From Akanthomyces muscarius (lineage: Eukaryota; Ascomycota; Sordariomycetes; Hypocreales; Cordycipitaceae), in assembly GCF_028009165.1 (NCBI RefSeq), contig NC_079242.1:4588001-4652000 (forward strand): DNA of 64,000 bases. Direction: 5' to 3'. Below, piece by piece: positions 34,428-46,128 of this stretch (positions are counted from its first letter, which is position 1; each line of letters starts with the position of its first letter). The position numbers were made by a program, and so were the translations under genes. The notes under the pieces were generated by a model that worked only from the letters and a program-made list of their open reading frames with translations, did no database searches and had not been told where the DNA came from.

Positions 34428-37400
34428 TATCGGCGCAGGGCTTCAGACAAATCGTCTACGGGATGAGAACTCCAGTTGAACCAGGAGAAGTGCGCGGCAG
34501 TATATGTAAAGGCAGAGCTGCTGAGATGAAAATACTTTCCGGGCCAACTCGACAGGGCTGTAAGGCTGTGAGGACCCGTTGTTTCCCCGCGTATTCCTTC
34601 CCACTCACTAACTAGTGATGCAGCAGGATGGCATGGGTCCAACGCCATTGCTACTTTTCAATGCTGGTACTTTTTTACTGCATGTGTCTGGGCTCTTGGG
34701 GCCACTGATAATGGGCTCGAGTCCTTCAATATGGCTGCGTCTACAAACTACCAGTTTCGTTCTGTGAGACGCGATCGGCTGATTCTACACGTCTTTGTTT
34801 TCTTCTGTACTACTTGCTGCACATGTATGCGCTCATAACACTGCCCGCATTGCTCACAATCGCATAATACTGGGTGCAGGTATTGTAGAAGGCTTGACTG
34901 GGCATGGCGCGCGTTGTTTGAACGGGGTTTCCACAGGCCAACAGGCTCACTGACAGGAAGTGCGTGAGAGGGTTTGCCAGCCGGAGCATAGCTGACGTGC
35001 TTTACAATACCGTATTGCCTGTACGGACTACTCTCGCTCTGCCAAGACGAGTGCTGCGGCGGCGTGCAAGCTCAATCGGGTAGCCAAGACACATCATTCG
35101 ACAGGCGGGCAGGCCTTGCGGTTTGTCTTTGAACGTAAACGAGAGCAAGATGAAAGAATATGAACTGCCCTCGATTTTGTACCACTCAAAGAGATGGGAC
35201 GCGCCACTCATGGCTATCTTGGTGTGAACAGGGCGCTATTTAGCAAGCGCCACAATCCTTCGATTAAGCGCCACAATTAGCAATCGACAGTTCTACTGGC
35301 TAGAAAAAGCTACAGCGATGGGGTGCCAGCAAGCCGAATACGTACTGCAGATGAAATCTTGCTGAAACGGGACGGGGGAAAGTCGCACGCCTCGCCTGGA
35401 CTCTTGCGAAAAGCCCGGCACATGTACCGGGCTTGCCTCCGATGCTGCCAGGGAAGACATAAACTTCTCAGCCGACCGCCGCTGGTGCACTTGAATCTCT
35501 GAAGGATCGTTGCAGATTTCAAGTTGAGATTTATGAAGTTGCTCGAGGCACTTGGTCAGGGCTGATTTATACTTGAACCAAGATTAGAGTCTAGTGTCTG
35601 CCATTTGGCAAAGTAGTATAGGAGCATGTTACGATGGGTGGCCACCTGTCGGGTAGCATGTACTAGGGAGGAAAAAGGTGGATGATGGTAGGTAGGATGT
35701 CAACTACCTGGATCTCTTGAGAATATGCCATCTCACCCATAGATGATTGTGTAAACTTTTCAGGCTGGGAGGTCAGGGCAAGGCCATCATGTGCACTGCT
35801 TGCTTGTTTGGAGGTGAATGAGGATGCTGTGCGGCTATCGCGAATAGGAAGGCTCAACCAGGGCCACTGTTGCCGACTTGTGCACATTTTGGCGGCCGTA
35901 CATAGGGGCTGCTCAGCAATATTTCATGCTGTGCGTGTGCGGCGCAGACAGACCAACGTAAGCTCCTTCTGCGGGAGCAAAACTGGCAAACTGAATGGAA
36001 GCCGTTGCTCGTTTACATTTTTATCTTATTCTAATTTTATTCCATTTCTATTTTATTCGACTCCAAGTCCTCTTACCATCTCTCATCTTTACCAGTTCTT
36101 ATTATTTTCTTGGTTTTCCCGACCCTTTTTATCAACCACATCGCACGAGTCCATCCGTTTCTACAGCGCTTGTAAGCCAGACTCGGCTGCAGTACTCTCA
36201 CTCAAGTCTAATGCAATGCGCTCTGGGTGGGGTGTCTCTTCTATTGACAAAGACTGGCATGTAACCTCTTGCGAATATGGGCACAATCTCTTATTCATTC
36301 GCTCATTTTTTTTTGCCCATCTCAGCCATGCGAGCCACAGGCAGTGCTGCAGCTGCAAGCCGCGTGCGGAACAAAACTCTATTTTACGCCGCCGTCAAGT
36401 GACGATGTCATGGTGGTCCGGCTACCGACCGGCATCCGGCTATCGGAGAGTGTCGGACCATCTATCCTACCTTGTTCTCACATGCTTTGCAGGGCAACAT
36501 TTCAACTCCCAAAGATCAGCCCAACTTTGAACATTTTTATTATAGATCGTCGAGAACCACTGCACCTCTTTCAGTGAGCTGTACGGCCACCAGCCATGTC
36601 CTGACTCTTTGTGCTGCACTGCCAGCCACAGCCCACTGTGGAGAGTGCCCGACAAGCGCCATCGGAAGCCGACATTGGACGGGCCAGGCTTGCCAGTGAC
36701 GTACCAGCAGTTAATCGACCGCGTGGCCGCAAGGAGTTGGGAGAATAGTGACCGCGTTTCAAGCCTAATGATGATCAGGTTGAAACACGAGCGGTGGTTG
36801 CCGCTCCTTGGCCTGTCACAAGCAGACGGCGCGCTGTGGGCGCTTCATGTGCCAGGTCGGTAGCATGCATCCGTGCCCAAACATGCCATAGGCTAGACGG
36901 CGTCTCACATTGACACCGCCCGACTAGTGCCATGATCCCTGGACCTTATGGGTCGTGGTCAAATAGCAGTGTAGCATACACATGAGTACTGAGTGGACAC
37001 GCGAGAGAAGACCGGCGAGTAATGTAATATATAGAATTGAGTAGATTATGTAGTTGTCAGGGGAAAACAAGACTCCAGACGCTCCCTCACCGTGAGCGGT
37101 GATTATTCCGGGCCAGTAGGGCCAGTTCTGTAAGTGTAAAAAGTGTTTAAAAAAAAAAGGGAAACAAACAGGCCATTTCCGTCAACTCCAAGGTACCAGT
37201 AATAAAGTCTAGGTTGCTGCTGGGGTGCACAACTCAAAAGGTGGTAGCCCGCAGCAGCAGCCGTCGAAGGCAGTGTATCGTAGCAGTCATGTCAAAAATG
37301 ACCCGTCCAGGGTCATACAGAAAAAGATTCTCCGTTACGCCAACAATCAAATCGTAAAAAAGACAAAAGTCCAAAAAAGAAACGGTACACGCGGGCTTGG

Positions 37401-37461
37401 GCACGCCTATACACAGTGCCGACCGGCCAGGTCAGGCCCGGTGACATTCACGGTCGGGTAT
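34428..37461. other. 3.0-kb region without a supportable gene
   Basis: It contains the ABC transporter promoter side and the 3' flank of the small conserved gene. A strongly pyrimidine-rich plus-strand tract at ~36000-36170, ending in a GTAAGC at 36170, resembles the leader of a plus-strand gene, but no coding frame follows. The plus frame 35808-36530 (240 codons) has no family features. Nothing further is recognised. Confidence 0.5.
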
Positions 37462-38098
37462 TTATTGGGGCAGCATGTTACGCAGCTCCTCCTCGCTGAG
37501 GCGAATCTCGTGGACGGGCTCTCGTCGGTTCTCGAGGGGGACGTAATCACAGTCTAGGTACGAGGGAAGAAATATTTCTGCATTTTCATCATCTGTTAGC
37601 GGTGTGCGGGAGAAGCCGGGAACACTGGGCGAGCGTACCGGGATTCCAGTCGAAGCCCTGGCTAGAGGAGAGGTATGTGATCTAGAGACTGTGAGCGAAT
37701 CGACCGGATAACAGAAGCTACAGAAGCGTACCAGACGGGGAGGACCATCAGGGTCGCCGATGTTGATGACAGTCGATTGCTCCTTGGAGAGTGCGGAGCC
37801 TGTCAAGGTGTTAGCAAACAGCAATTACCCCTCGACAAAAACGAAACACGGCAAAAAGGGACAGTATTGCAGGAAATGGCTAAGTATGGCTGCAAATCGC
37901 CAGAGGGTTAATAAAAGATGCAGACATACTTAGCAGACTTGGTCGACGGCCGTGAAGCGTCTTGGTAGCCGATGACGGAGTGGATGCAGCGGATGACGGG
38001 GAATCTGAGTAAGAGCTGTCCGACGGGCTGGACATGGCCTTGGGCGTACAGAGGCCATCGTTGCTGCGGCGAGTGGGAATAGTGATGGAGGCCGACAT
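37462..38098 (-). CDS. Small conserved fungal protein of unknown function
   Basis: Four exons: 38098-37930, 37799-37732, 37681-37639 and 37577-37462. Introns are 130, 50 and 61 bp, all GT-AG, and the phases give a 131-residue protein. Residues 1-55 are Ser/Thr/Pro-rich and likely disordered (many SP/TP sites). Residues ~66-131 look conserved: INIGDPDGPPRL, the SQGFDWNPEIFLPSYLD block and a LENRREPVHEI segment ending RNMLPQ. I recall this C-terminal pattern from uncharacterised Pezizomycotina proteins but know no function. No signal peptide, membrane helix or catalytic motif is seen. The acidic/aromatic C-terminus suggests a protein-protein interaction role; this is only inference. Confidence 0.8.
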
Positions 38099-39165
38099 GG
38101 TGGGCGGTAGAAGCAGTAGAAATCCGTCACGATGACAAAAAAAGACAGTGTTTGCAGGAGAGTTGGGAAAGTGAAGTTGTTGAAGGTCGAGAGTTGCCCG
38201 GCCCAAGGTCAGGGTGTACTAGAGAGATAGGGCCCCGCAGTGAGTGAGGTGACTAGGATGCCCCCCCGGTAGAGTCAAGACACGGACTGGAGCTCAGGTG
38301 ACGGCGGGACTGGGTTTTAGTGCACGTTAGTTGGACGATCGTGGGCCACCGAGGACGAGCGAGCGAGAAGGGGTCGGAAGTTTTAGCACGGCGGACACGA
38401 TGGATAAATAAAGACGTTCGAAGTTGATGACGAGAAGAAGAAGCTGGGTCTGGAGCTGTGAGGGGGAGGAAAGCGAAATATGGCTGAAGCGCCCGGGCAG
38501 ATTGAGGGCGGTGGCTTTAGGCAGTCATGCAGGCCTGTGATGGCCTGTGACAGCCTGAGGATGGCGCAGGGGAATGATGAGCCGCAATATCAGCTTAGAC
38601 AGACAGGCCGCTATAATTCTGCCGGGTGCAAACGCGACTACTGGTAGGTGACGGGCTCCCAAGCAAAAGTCACAGGGTCGCCGCCAGGAGGAGCCGTTGA
38701 GTCTTTTGGGCCCCCGCTAAGCCTCCACGATTTGGAGGTACCATTTGCTGCAGATTACCCTAGCATCGGTACTTTATCCACTATCTGAGCATAGAGTACC
38801 CGCTTTTCGTTGGGTCCTGATCGGGCGGTAGCCTGGATAGCGCTGCGCCAAATGTTACTCAGTCAAAAGTACAGCTGCGCAGTAACGTTAGTGGAGGCCA
38901 AGTACCTTGGTGCTTCCCCAACAAGCATCATAGTTCTTCGCAGTACGAGAATGCAGCTCTCGAACAAGGTGCAGTGACTATCATGGTTGAAAGAAATACA
39001 CGCCGCAAGAATACTGTTCGACACGTCTCGCCAGATACTCGCCCACACATGGTTCGGTTCGGCATGCACGGAAATAGCCCATCAGCCCCGCCAGTATTCA
39101 GCCAGGTATCAATTCTATCTTGATTCTAATTCTATAACGCTTCTAGTCATACAGTGCCTTTGACT
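38099..39165. other. Intergenic region, no gene seen
   Basis: Promoter side of the small conserved gene (38099 to ~38500) and the 3' flank of the hydrolase gene. No coding frame with family features is present. Confidence 0.6.
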
Positions 39166-40418
39166 CTATAATGCCTCCAGAAACGCCGACAAAGCAACCA
39201 TGGTCGCCCCCTCATCATATCCCGTAGCAACATCAATCCCCGACTGCACATGCACTTCCCCCGGTCCAATCGCAAACACACACGCCTCCTCTTCGACCAC
39301 ATCTCGTATCGTCCGCCGTCCCTTGGCATCCATCACAACCGTCCTCGCGCCGGTGAAGCCCTCTGCAAAGTCGACGCAGCTCTCGAAGAGAACCTCTCGC
39401 TCGCCGGCCGTAATCAGGACTTTGCCAGCAATAGGCTGCGCACCGTCTCCAGCCCCCGCCAGCGCTTGGAGGAGCACCGCCTTTCCCTCCTTGGCCCGCA
39501 GCGGCTCCAGCCAGAGACTGCCCGGACGACTCGTCGTCCCCAGCAGCCTCCCACAGTCGCGCAGCTGGCCCTGCGACAGTACATCATATGCTTCGTTGGC
39601 CGCCCCGTACGTGTCCGTCAGCGTCATGTCGACCCACGGCGAGAGCAGAACAACGGCCCGAATCTGCTGGCCCTTCAAGTCGATTGGCTCGACCAGAGGA
39701 CATGGTTGTTGCATGTGCGCAAGCAGACCAGCCACCAAGTGTCCGCCCGCGCTGTCCCCCGCAATGATTAAATCCGACGATCGCACGCCCTGCTTCAATA
39801 ATTGCGCGACGGCTTGCGCAATCTGTGCGAGCTGGCCAGGGTACTGCAGGCTGGAAGTGAGGGTATACTCCAGATAGGCCACTTGTTTCGCCTTGCTAGA
39901 GCGGCCCATGTGCAGCGCCAGGGGAATGTGGCATTCGCCGACCATGGGATAGAGGTAGCCACCCCCATGGACAAACAGCACCGTTGGCCCGTCAGCTACA
40001 GCGTCCGGACACGAAACAAGGTGCAGGTTGGGTGGCGGAAAGGAGCTTGACGTAGGCATCGAAACCACAACCTTGTCGTGCGCAATACCGCGCGCGACAC
40101 AGTACTCGCTGACCTGCTCCCCCGTCGTCTTGCGCGTGTTGGCGGCGTACTTCATTCGCTGGTTGAGCGTGACCCGCGTCGCGTAGAGAAAAGACGTCGC
40201 TAGTTTTTGGCGCCAATGGAGCAAACCCATCGGGTGCGACTTGAAAAACCTTTTGCCGAAATCATATGATGCTCTGCATACTTTTTTGTCTTCGTCTTAG
40301 CTTAGGAGGTGAGGGTGTAAGATCTCGTCGAAAACTCACAGAGAACTGGTATCACCCATGCTAGTGACACAAAATCCAGTGTCTGCATAGGGCAGGTGAG
40401 GTCCGTCTTTGTCGCCAT
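39166..40418 (-). CDS. Alpha/beta hydrolase (HSL-like, alpha/beta-hydrolase fold-3)
   Basis: Exon 1 40418-40340 and exon 2 40271-39166 (intron 68 bp, GT-AG, with a gctaag branch-like site) give 394 residues. The oxyanion-hole motif HGGG is at 128-131 and the nucleophile elbow GDSAGG has Ser200; a downstream acidic residue and the His in GEVHVQSG complete a plausible triad. The N-terminus is hydrophobic (FVSLAWVIPVL), perhaps a membrane anchor. The first exon is my inference: without it the protein would start at the internal Met41. An in-frame ATG further upstream is also possible. It is an esterase or lactone hydrolase of unknown substrate. It lies 329 bp from the MFS transporter gene, same strand, which may hint at a shared detoxification or metabolite role. 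Confidence 0.85.
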
Positions 40419-40747
40419 TTCAAAGTTTGAAGATTCTACAAAGAGATGAAGCTTGCTGGTGAATAAAGGGTCACGAATGATGAGACGGGAATCAGGAGCT
40501 ATTAATGAATAGCTTGATACTCCGAGCCGGAGCCGCATAACACGTTCAAAGTCACCGAGGCCCACCGCGATACGCTAGGCTAATGACCCAGGGCTCCAGT
40601 ACAGTCATTCATAACGACTAACCAAAACGCCTTAACCTGGGTGTTTAATTTTTAATTTCTTCTTTTGTCTCAACGAATCTCTTGTTTCTCTCGAAGTTGG
40701 ATGTTAGTTTACGCATCTAGAACTGAATCGAACCATATTCTTGGGCA
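40419..40747. other. Short spacer between hydrolase and MFS genes
   Basis: 329 bp between two minus-strand genes: MFS 3' flank and hydrolase promoter. The hydrolase frame remains open into part of it. No separate feature is seen. Confidence 0.55.
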
Positions 40748-42425
40748 CTACGCGCCGTCTTCGCGAGATCTTAGCTCACGCTTGCCGCCGGCGAGCTGCA
40801 ACACAATGGTGGGCAATACACAAACACCGACGAGCAGGGCGACGGCCACTCCCGCGCTTCCTGCACCCGTGGCTGTAAACATTTGCGGGAACCTATTCCA
40901 GCGTTAGCAATGGGAAAAATCCTCCGTCAACACTGTGAGGTTGCTTACCAAAATGGACCGATAAAGCCCCAAATCTGTCGCACAAACGTGATGTAGACGC
41001 CTACGCTCGCCGCATCGCTGGGGTAGCAGTCTACTGCATAATTCACCAGCACCGTCGTCACGACCTGGTTGCCCGCGGCGGCGATGCCCGCCCCCACGAC
41101 GGGACTCACATTGTACACGCGCAGCTGCGCGCTCATGACGAGAAACACGACGATGCCGCAGATCGCCCACGCGTACCCGATGTAGCTCAGCCACAGGCGA
41201 CGCTCCGGCCGCGGTCGCTGGCCGTCATTCTTGTTAATCCCGCGCGCCATCCAGAAGGACGAGGCCGCGCTGCCCAGCGCCTCGCCGACGAGGCTGCCGA
41301 CCATCAGCGCGAGGAACTGCAGGCCGAGTGTCTGCGCGCCAAAGTGGAACTTTTCGGCAAACAGCTGCGGGATCTCGACCGTCGTCACGACGTTGCAAAA
41401 GAGAAATGACATGGCGTAGGAGGCGGCGGGAATAGCAACGCGCCACCGCACGGCGTAGACAAAGGGGTGTACAAACTCGAGCATGGAGAAGGGCGTGGGA
41501 TCGATGCGTCGCAGGGCCAAACGGCGAGGGACAGGCGAGGGGTCGTCGCTGCGGCTGCGGATATATCTGGTCTCGGACCCCAGGGCCACGTACAAGATGA
41601 ACTGGACGACATTGGTCTGCATGAATTAGTTCAACGGTCCTCAACCCTGCGTGGCTGGCTCTACTCACAATGGCAAGCGACCAGAATATCCACTCGTATC
41701 CCGCCCTCTCGACGGCGAACCCAAAGAGAAACGGCGCAAACGGCACCCCGATGGTGAACATGAGCGTCCACACGCCAATGTACCGCGCGCGCTCCTGCGC
41801 AAAGAACATCTCCTGCACGGTGCCGCCGCCCAGCGCCGCGGCCGGGGAGATGAAGAAGGCGCCGAGCGCCCGGCACGCCGCCAGCGCGCCGTATGTACCG
41901 CTGCGGGCGCTGCCCACGTTGCTGGCGATGCTTCCCAGAAGGCACAGCACGTAGATGGGCAGGCGACCGTAGCGCTTGGCCAACGGGTGCCAGAGGAGCG
42001 GCGCGACGCCGAGGACGGCGATCTGCAGCGACGTCATGTACGACGCCGCCTGGATGGAGACGCCCAGCCGCTCCGAGATGTCCTTGAAGGCGGGGATGAC
42101 GGAGGATGCGGTAAAGGAGCAGATGCACGAGTGAAACGCCACGAGGGAGAGGTTGATGAGTTTCTAAGAGAACATTATCTTGTAAGTTTGCGATGAAATG
42201 CTGCGTGCGCTGCGAACACGTCCATACTTTGCGTTGGGGCCAGTTCAAGGGATCCGCTGGCGTGGGATCGGGTAACGGCTCTAGATCAACGGTGCCGTAG
42301 CGGTCGAGCAGAAACCTGGAGTGCGCAGCAGAAAGAAGCTCGGTGCTGCTGAATTCCTTGAGCTGCGTCTCCGTGTCGTGCGCCTCTTCCGACTTGGTGA
42401 CGCCGTGCAACACATCGTCTGCCAT
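40748..42425 (-). CDS. MFS transporter, DHA1-like (12-helix drug:H+ antiporter type)
   Basis: Exons 42425-42228, 42163-41669, 41616-40949 and 40892-40748 give 501 residues; introns are 64, 52 and 56 bp with GT-AG ends. A cytoplasmic N-terminus ends with the family block DPLNWPQRKK, directly before helix 1 (INLSLVAFHSC). The loop between helices 2 and 3 carries AKRYGRLPIY, the DHA1 motif-A region. About 12 helices can be traced, with a polar central loop (SRSDDPSPVPRRLALRRID). The short last exon supplies helix 12 and a Lys/Arg/Asp tail. Probably a plasma-membrane exporter; substrate unknown. It is head to head with RPT3. Confidence 0.92.
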
Positions 42426-42766
42426 TTTTGCAAGCTGAAACCTCAACACGGCCAAGCAGAATTGTAAAGTGGCCCTGTAAAGAAAAGGATATCCTGACAA
42501 TCAAAATAAATCAAATCCAATGCGGTACGCGAGACCATTATATCGGCTCCGGGGTCCCCAGGTTCCCCCCCGGTGGCGTTCCCCGCGGATATATATTACG
42601 CGGGCAGAATGGGCATGGGGGCGGGTCGCCTCGACGCCTCCCATGGGCATGAGTAAGGACGGCATTTGCATTGGCTTCCCTCTGACGGGCATCCCACGAG
42701 TTTTTAGCATGGCGCATTAGATCCTACACGCATTGGCGCACTAGACAGCTGCCTGCAGCGCAGCGC

Positions 42767-42785
42767 AACCCCCCGCCGGGGGGTT
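42767..42785. repeat. Perfect inverted repeat (8-bp stem, 3-nt loop)
   Basis: The arms aacccccc and ggggggtt flank gcc. The stem is GC-rich and could form a strong hairpin or carry a zinc-finger-type CCCC/GGGG site in the shared MFS/RPT3 promoter. Confidence 0.6.
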
Positions 42786-43183
42786 TTAGTGTGATCGGCA
42801 TATGGGACGGTAGTTTCTAAGCATTGCCATGTTTCAATTGTGGCTGGCGATGGCGGCGCAGAGGAAGACAAGGTTTTAAGGACTACGTGCGGGAGTTGTG
42901 TTCGGTAGCTTCTTCAACGGCTGCAGTTGATTCTGTTTCAGACTCCCCATCTCCCCGTCGTACGTTGCGAGGTTTGAGTGGACCAGGGCGAAGAACGGCG
43001 TGGGTGCATCGCTGGCATGCAACAGCAGGTGTCATTTCTAAAGCCGAAATCCATTGCGAAACAAGAGTTTGCCAATTGAATGTGAAGATGCAAGATCTGA
43101 TTGAGATCGATGCAAGTCGCGTATATTCCTTTGGCTGATTACTAGCACCTTGGCAACTTGGTGCTTCACCGTTGACAAGGTTG

Positions 43184-43190
43184 CACGTGA
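43184..43190. promoter_or_regulatory. CACGTGA site upstream of RPT3
   Basis: CACGTG core about 230 bp upstream of the RPT3 start; a candidate bHLH/Cbf1 site by motif only. Confidence 0.35.
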
Positions 43191-43417
43191 CTGCCTTAGT
43201 CAGCCCAGGTTGCCGCGACGCTGCGTAGCTCTTGGACGCCTAGCCAGATAGCTTACCCTTGGAGACGCATTCGCTCACCTCGCCATCACCAGCCCATTGA
43301 ACCGATCAGGTGTTGCACCAGCACCGCACTGCAAGCTCCGAGAAGTCCGTCGCTCCCTCGCGAAACCACACAGACGAACGCGAAACCCCAAGAACCCGCC
43401 GCGAGCCACCGGTCACG

Positions 43418-44846
43418 ATGGGCGACGTCGCAGTCGAGAGCCCTGCCAACCACGCGCCAGCTCACAAAAAGGCAGCACCGTCGATAATCCCAACCATTGA
43501 CCACTTTGAGGGCCTGTCGATCGAGGGAGGAGACGATTACGCCACACTGAAGAAGCTTCAGCGACAATTAGAGTACGTGGCCTGTTTTCGCTGGCTGGGG
43601 CTCATTCGCAGTAGCAAACATGCTGACAGGTCGCAGATACATTCAACTACAGGAAGAATACATCAAGGATGAGCAAAGGTGTGTGCGGCTGCAAGCTTGT
43701 GCGGGAAAGCATTCTGACCATTCGCAGGAGTCTGAAGCGCGAGCTCGTCCGCGCTCAGGAAGAAATCAAGAGGATCCAGAGTGTGCCGCTGGTCATTGGC
43801 CAGTTCATGGAGGCCATCGACCAAAAGTATGTCTACAACGTCACACCAGCCAGGGAAATCTGCTTACAAAAATCAGTACCGGTATTGTGCAGTCTAGCAC
43901 CGGCAACAACTACGTCGTCCGCATCCTTTCCACCCTCGACCGCGAACAGCTCAAGCCCTCGTCGTCGGTCGCCCTCCACAGACACTCGAATGCCCTGGTC
44001 GACATCCTACCGCCCGAGGCGGACTCGTCGATTGCCATGCTGGGCGCCGACGAGAAGCCCGACGTGACGTACGCGGACGTCGGTGGCCTGGACATGCAGA
44101 AGCAGGAGATTCGCGAGGCCGTCGAGCTGCCCCTGACGCACTTTGACCTCTACAAGCAGATTGGTATCGACCCGCCCCGCGGTGTGCTCCTCTACGGCCC
44201 GCCCGGTACCGGCAAGACCATGCTGGTCAAGGCCGTTGCCAACTCGACGACGGCGAGCTTCATCCGCGTTGTCGGCTCCGAGTTTGTGCAAAAGTACCTC
44301 GGCGAGGGTCCCCGCATGGTGCGCGACGTCTTCCGCATGGCCCGCGAGAACTCGCCCTCCATCATCTTCATTGACGAAATCGACGCCATTGCCACGAAGC
44401 GCTTCGACGCCCAGACCGGCGCCGACCGCGAAGTTCAGCGCATCCTACTCGAGCTGCTGAACCAGATGGACGGCTTCGACCAGACGTCCAACGTCAAGGT
44501 CATCATGGCCACCAACCGCGCCGACACGCTGGACCCGGCCCTGCTGCGTCCCGGCCGTCTGGACCGCAAGATTGAGTTCCCCTCGCTGCGCGACCGCCGC
44601 GAGCGCCGCCTCATCTTCTCCACGATTGCCAGCAAGATGAGCCTGGCGCCCGAGGTAGACCTCGACAGCCTGATTGTGCGCAACGACCCGCTGTCGGGCG
44701 CCATCATCGCCGCCATCATGCAGGAGGCAGGTCTGCGCGCCGTGCGCAAGAACCGCTACAACATTATCCAGAGCGATCTCGAGGACGCGTACTCGAGCCA
44801 GGTCAAGGGCACGAGCGAGGACAACAAGTTTGACTTTTACAAATAA
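43418..44846 (+). CDS. rpt3: 26S proteasome regulatory ATPase Rpt3 (PSMC4)
   Basis: AAA+ subunit of the 19S base ring, which unfolds substrates. Exons 43418-43572, 43637-43678 (42 bp), 43728-43826 and 43877-44846 give 421 residues; all introns are GT-AG (48-64 bp). An N-terminal coiled coil ([17 protein letters not shown]) leads to the OB domain, then the AAA domain: Walker A GPPGTGKT, Walker [10 protein letters not shown], the subunit-specific [16 protein letters not shown] and the RPGRLDRK arginine-finger region. The C-terminus FYK is the HbYX motif that docks Rpt3 into the 20S alpha ring. Compared with the common SGAD/E-I in the small domain, it reads SGAIIAAI, a small deviation. Length matches the family (about 420). 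Confidence 0.97.
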
Positions 44847-46128
44847 GCGTGTACGATGTGGGTGGCGATGGGGAAGAGGGGCGGTCATGGGGTGTGTGTA
44901 TCCATATGAACCTAGTGTAAAATCACAATATAGAAGATTTTGCGAATGTATTTCGTGCCTGTTTGTGCGATCTCGCTAAAGTTGCATCTGCGGTTGATGC
45001 TTAGGAACGCTCGCCGCCATGGTATTCTTCTCACAGTACTGCTTTTCCAGCCAAACATCGGCCCTGCCAGAATCGCCCTTGCACAGCAATCCTCACGCTT
45101 TCCCTTCCCAGATGATTTTTTTCTTCTTTACATCCCACCTACCTTGCGTCGTCGGAAACGGGCAAGCGCAGCAGAAGGGGCATGGATGGGGATTTGGCGG
45201 TTGGGGTTTGAAGAGAGAGAGAGAAGTAGTACTTGGCCAGATATGACAACAGAGCTCTCAGTCGTGCTTGAAAAAGGGGGGTTGGAAGAGGTCGCCGACA
45301 TTTCCTTGTTCAATCTGCCCAAAAACGAAGGGCAGTAAAGATGATTGGGCCCCCGTAGCCGCGCCTGCTCGTCGGGATTAGCTCGCAAATGTCTACGCTT
45401 AGCTTTTGCTCCTTTTCGCCCTCTTGTCGATGTAGATTTTCTTCTTTGTTTCAAAACTAGTCCCGAATAGAACCCAGCATTTATTCTTATTTTTAGCCTT
45501 TGAATGCGAGGGGGGATGTTTTCGCCCTGGGAGCCCCAAGGACGAGCAACGGCGGGAGTGTTGCAACGGCGCAAAGGCCGGCGGACGATCGGCATCGTCA
45601 CTGTCAAAGGGCCTTCCTAAACAGGTAATACCCATGCAAAGCCCGGTATAAGTGCCCTGACGTATAGAGAGAACCGTCTGCTTGTCCCGAGAATACGACT
45701 TGGTCACGAGTGGGAGAATGTAGAGCCAAGCTTTTGAATAAGAAAAGAAATCACATGTATAGTCTATTTTGGTCCCAACCTGGGACATATCCAGTACCGG
45801 TTGAAAGAAGTCCTACAGCAAAAGAAAGCCCCTCCTTTTTGGTATATCATATATCCTTGAGCGTGTGCGTGCCATGTCTATAATCCCTCCCACATCATGT
45901 CCCAAAGTCCATCCAACATTGCTGTTTCGTGACAAAGAGGCTGAAAAAAAACAAAGGTATAAAACAAAAGCCTGATACTCAGACTGAAAGATAAACGGGC
46001 ATTAAGCATGCTCTTCGTCAACGTATTATCGTGATTAAGTGGCTTGCAGTTCCAGACTGCTGAGTATAAAACAAAGCGACGCCATTGCCATGCTGAGAAA
46101 AAACGTGGTAAAAAAAAAAGACAAATAA
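44847..46128. other. Tail-to-tail intergenic region, no gene seen
   Basis: 3' flanks of RPT3 (+) and LST7 (-). AT-rich towards 46 kb. Open frames on both strands lack family features. Confidence 0.6.

Larger units (their letters stand above)
42426..43417. other. Head-to-head promoter region, MFS / RPT3
   Basis: 992 bp. It contains TATA-like gatatatatt near 42587-42596, a perfect C6/G6 hairpin at 42767-42785 and CACGTGA at 43184-43190. The plus frame 42824-43138 (104 codons) has no family features and is not called. Confidence 0.55.

Noticed and set aside
35808..36530. 240-codon plus-strand frame
   Set aside because: Spans the pyrimidine-rich tract and reads as low-quality Ser/Phe-rich sequence; no similarity recognised.
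42824..43138. 104-codon plus-strand frame between MFS and RPT3
   Set aside because: No family features and it sits in a promoter region.
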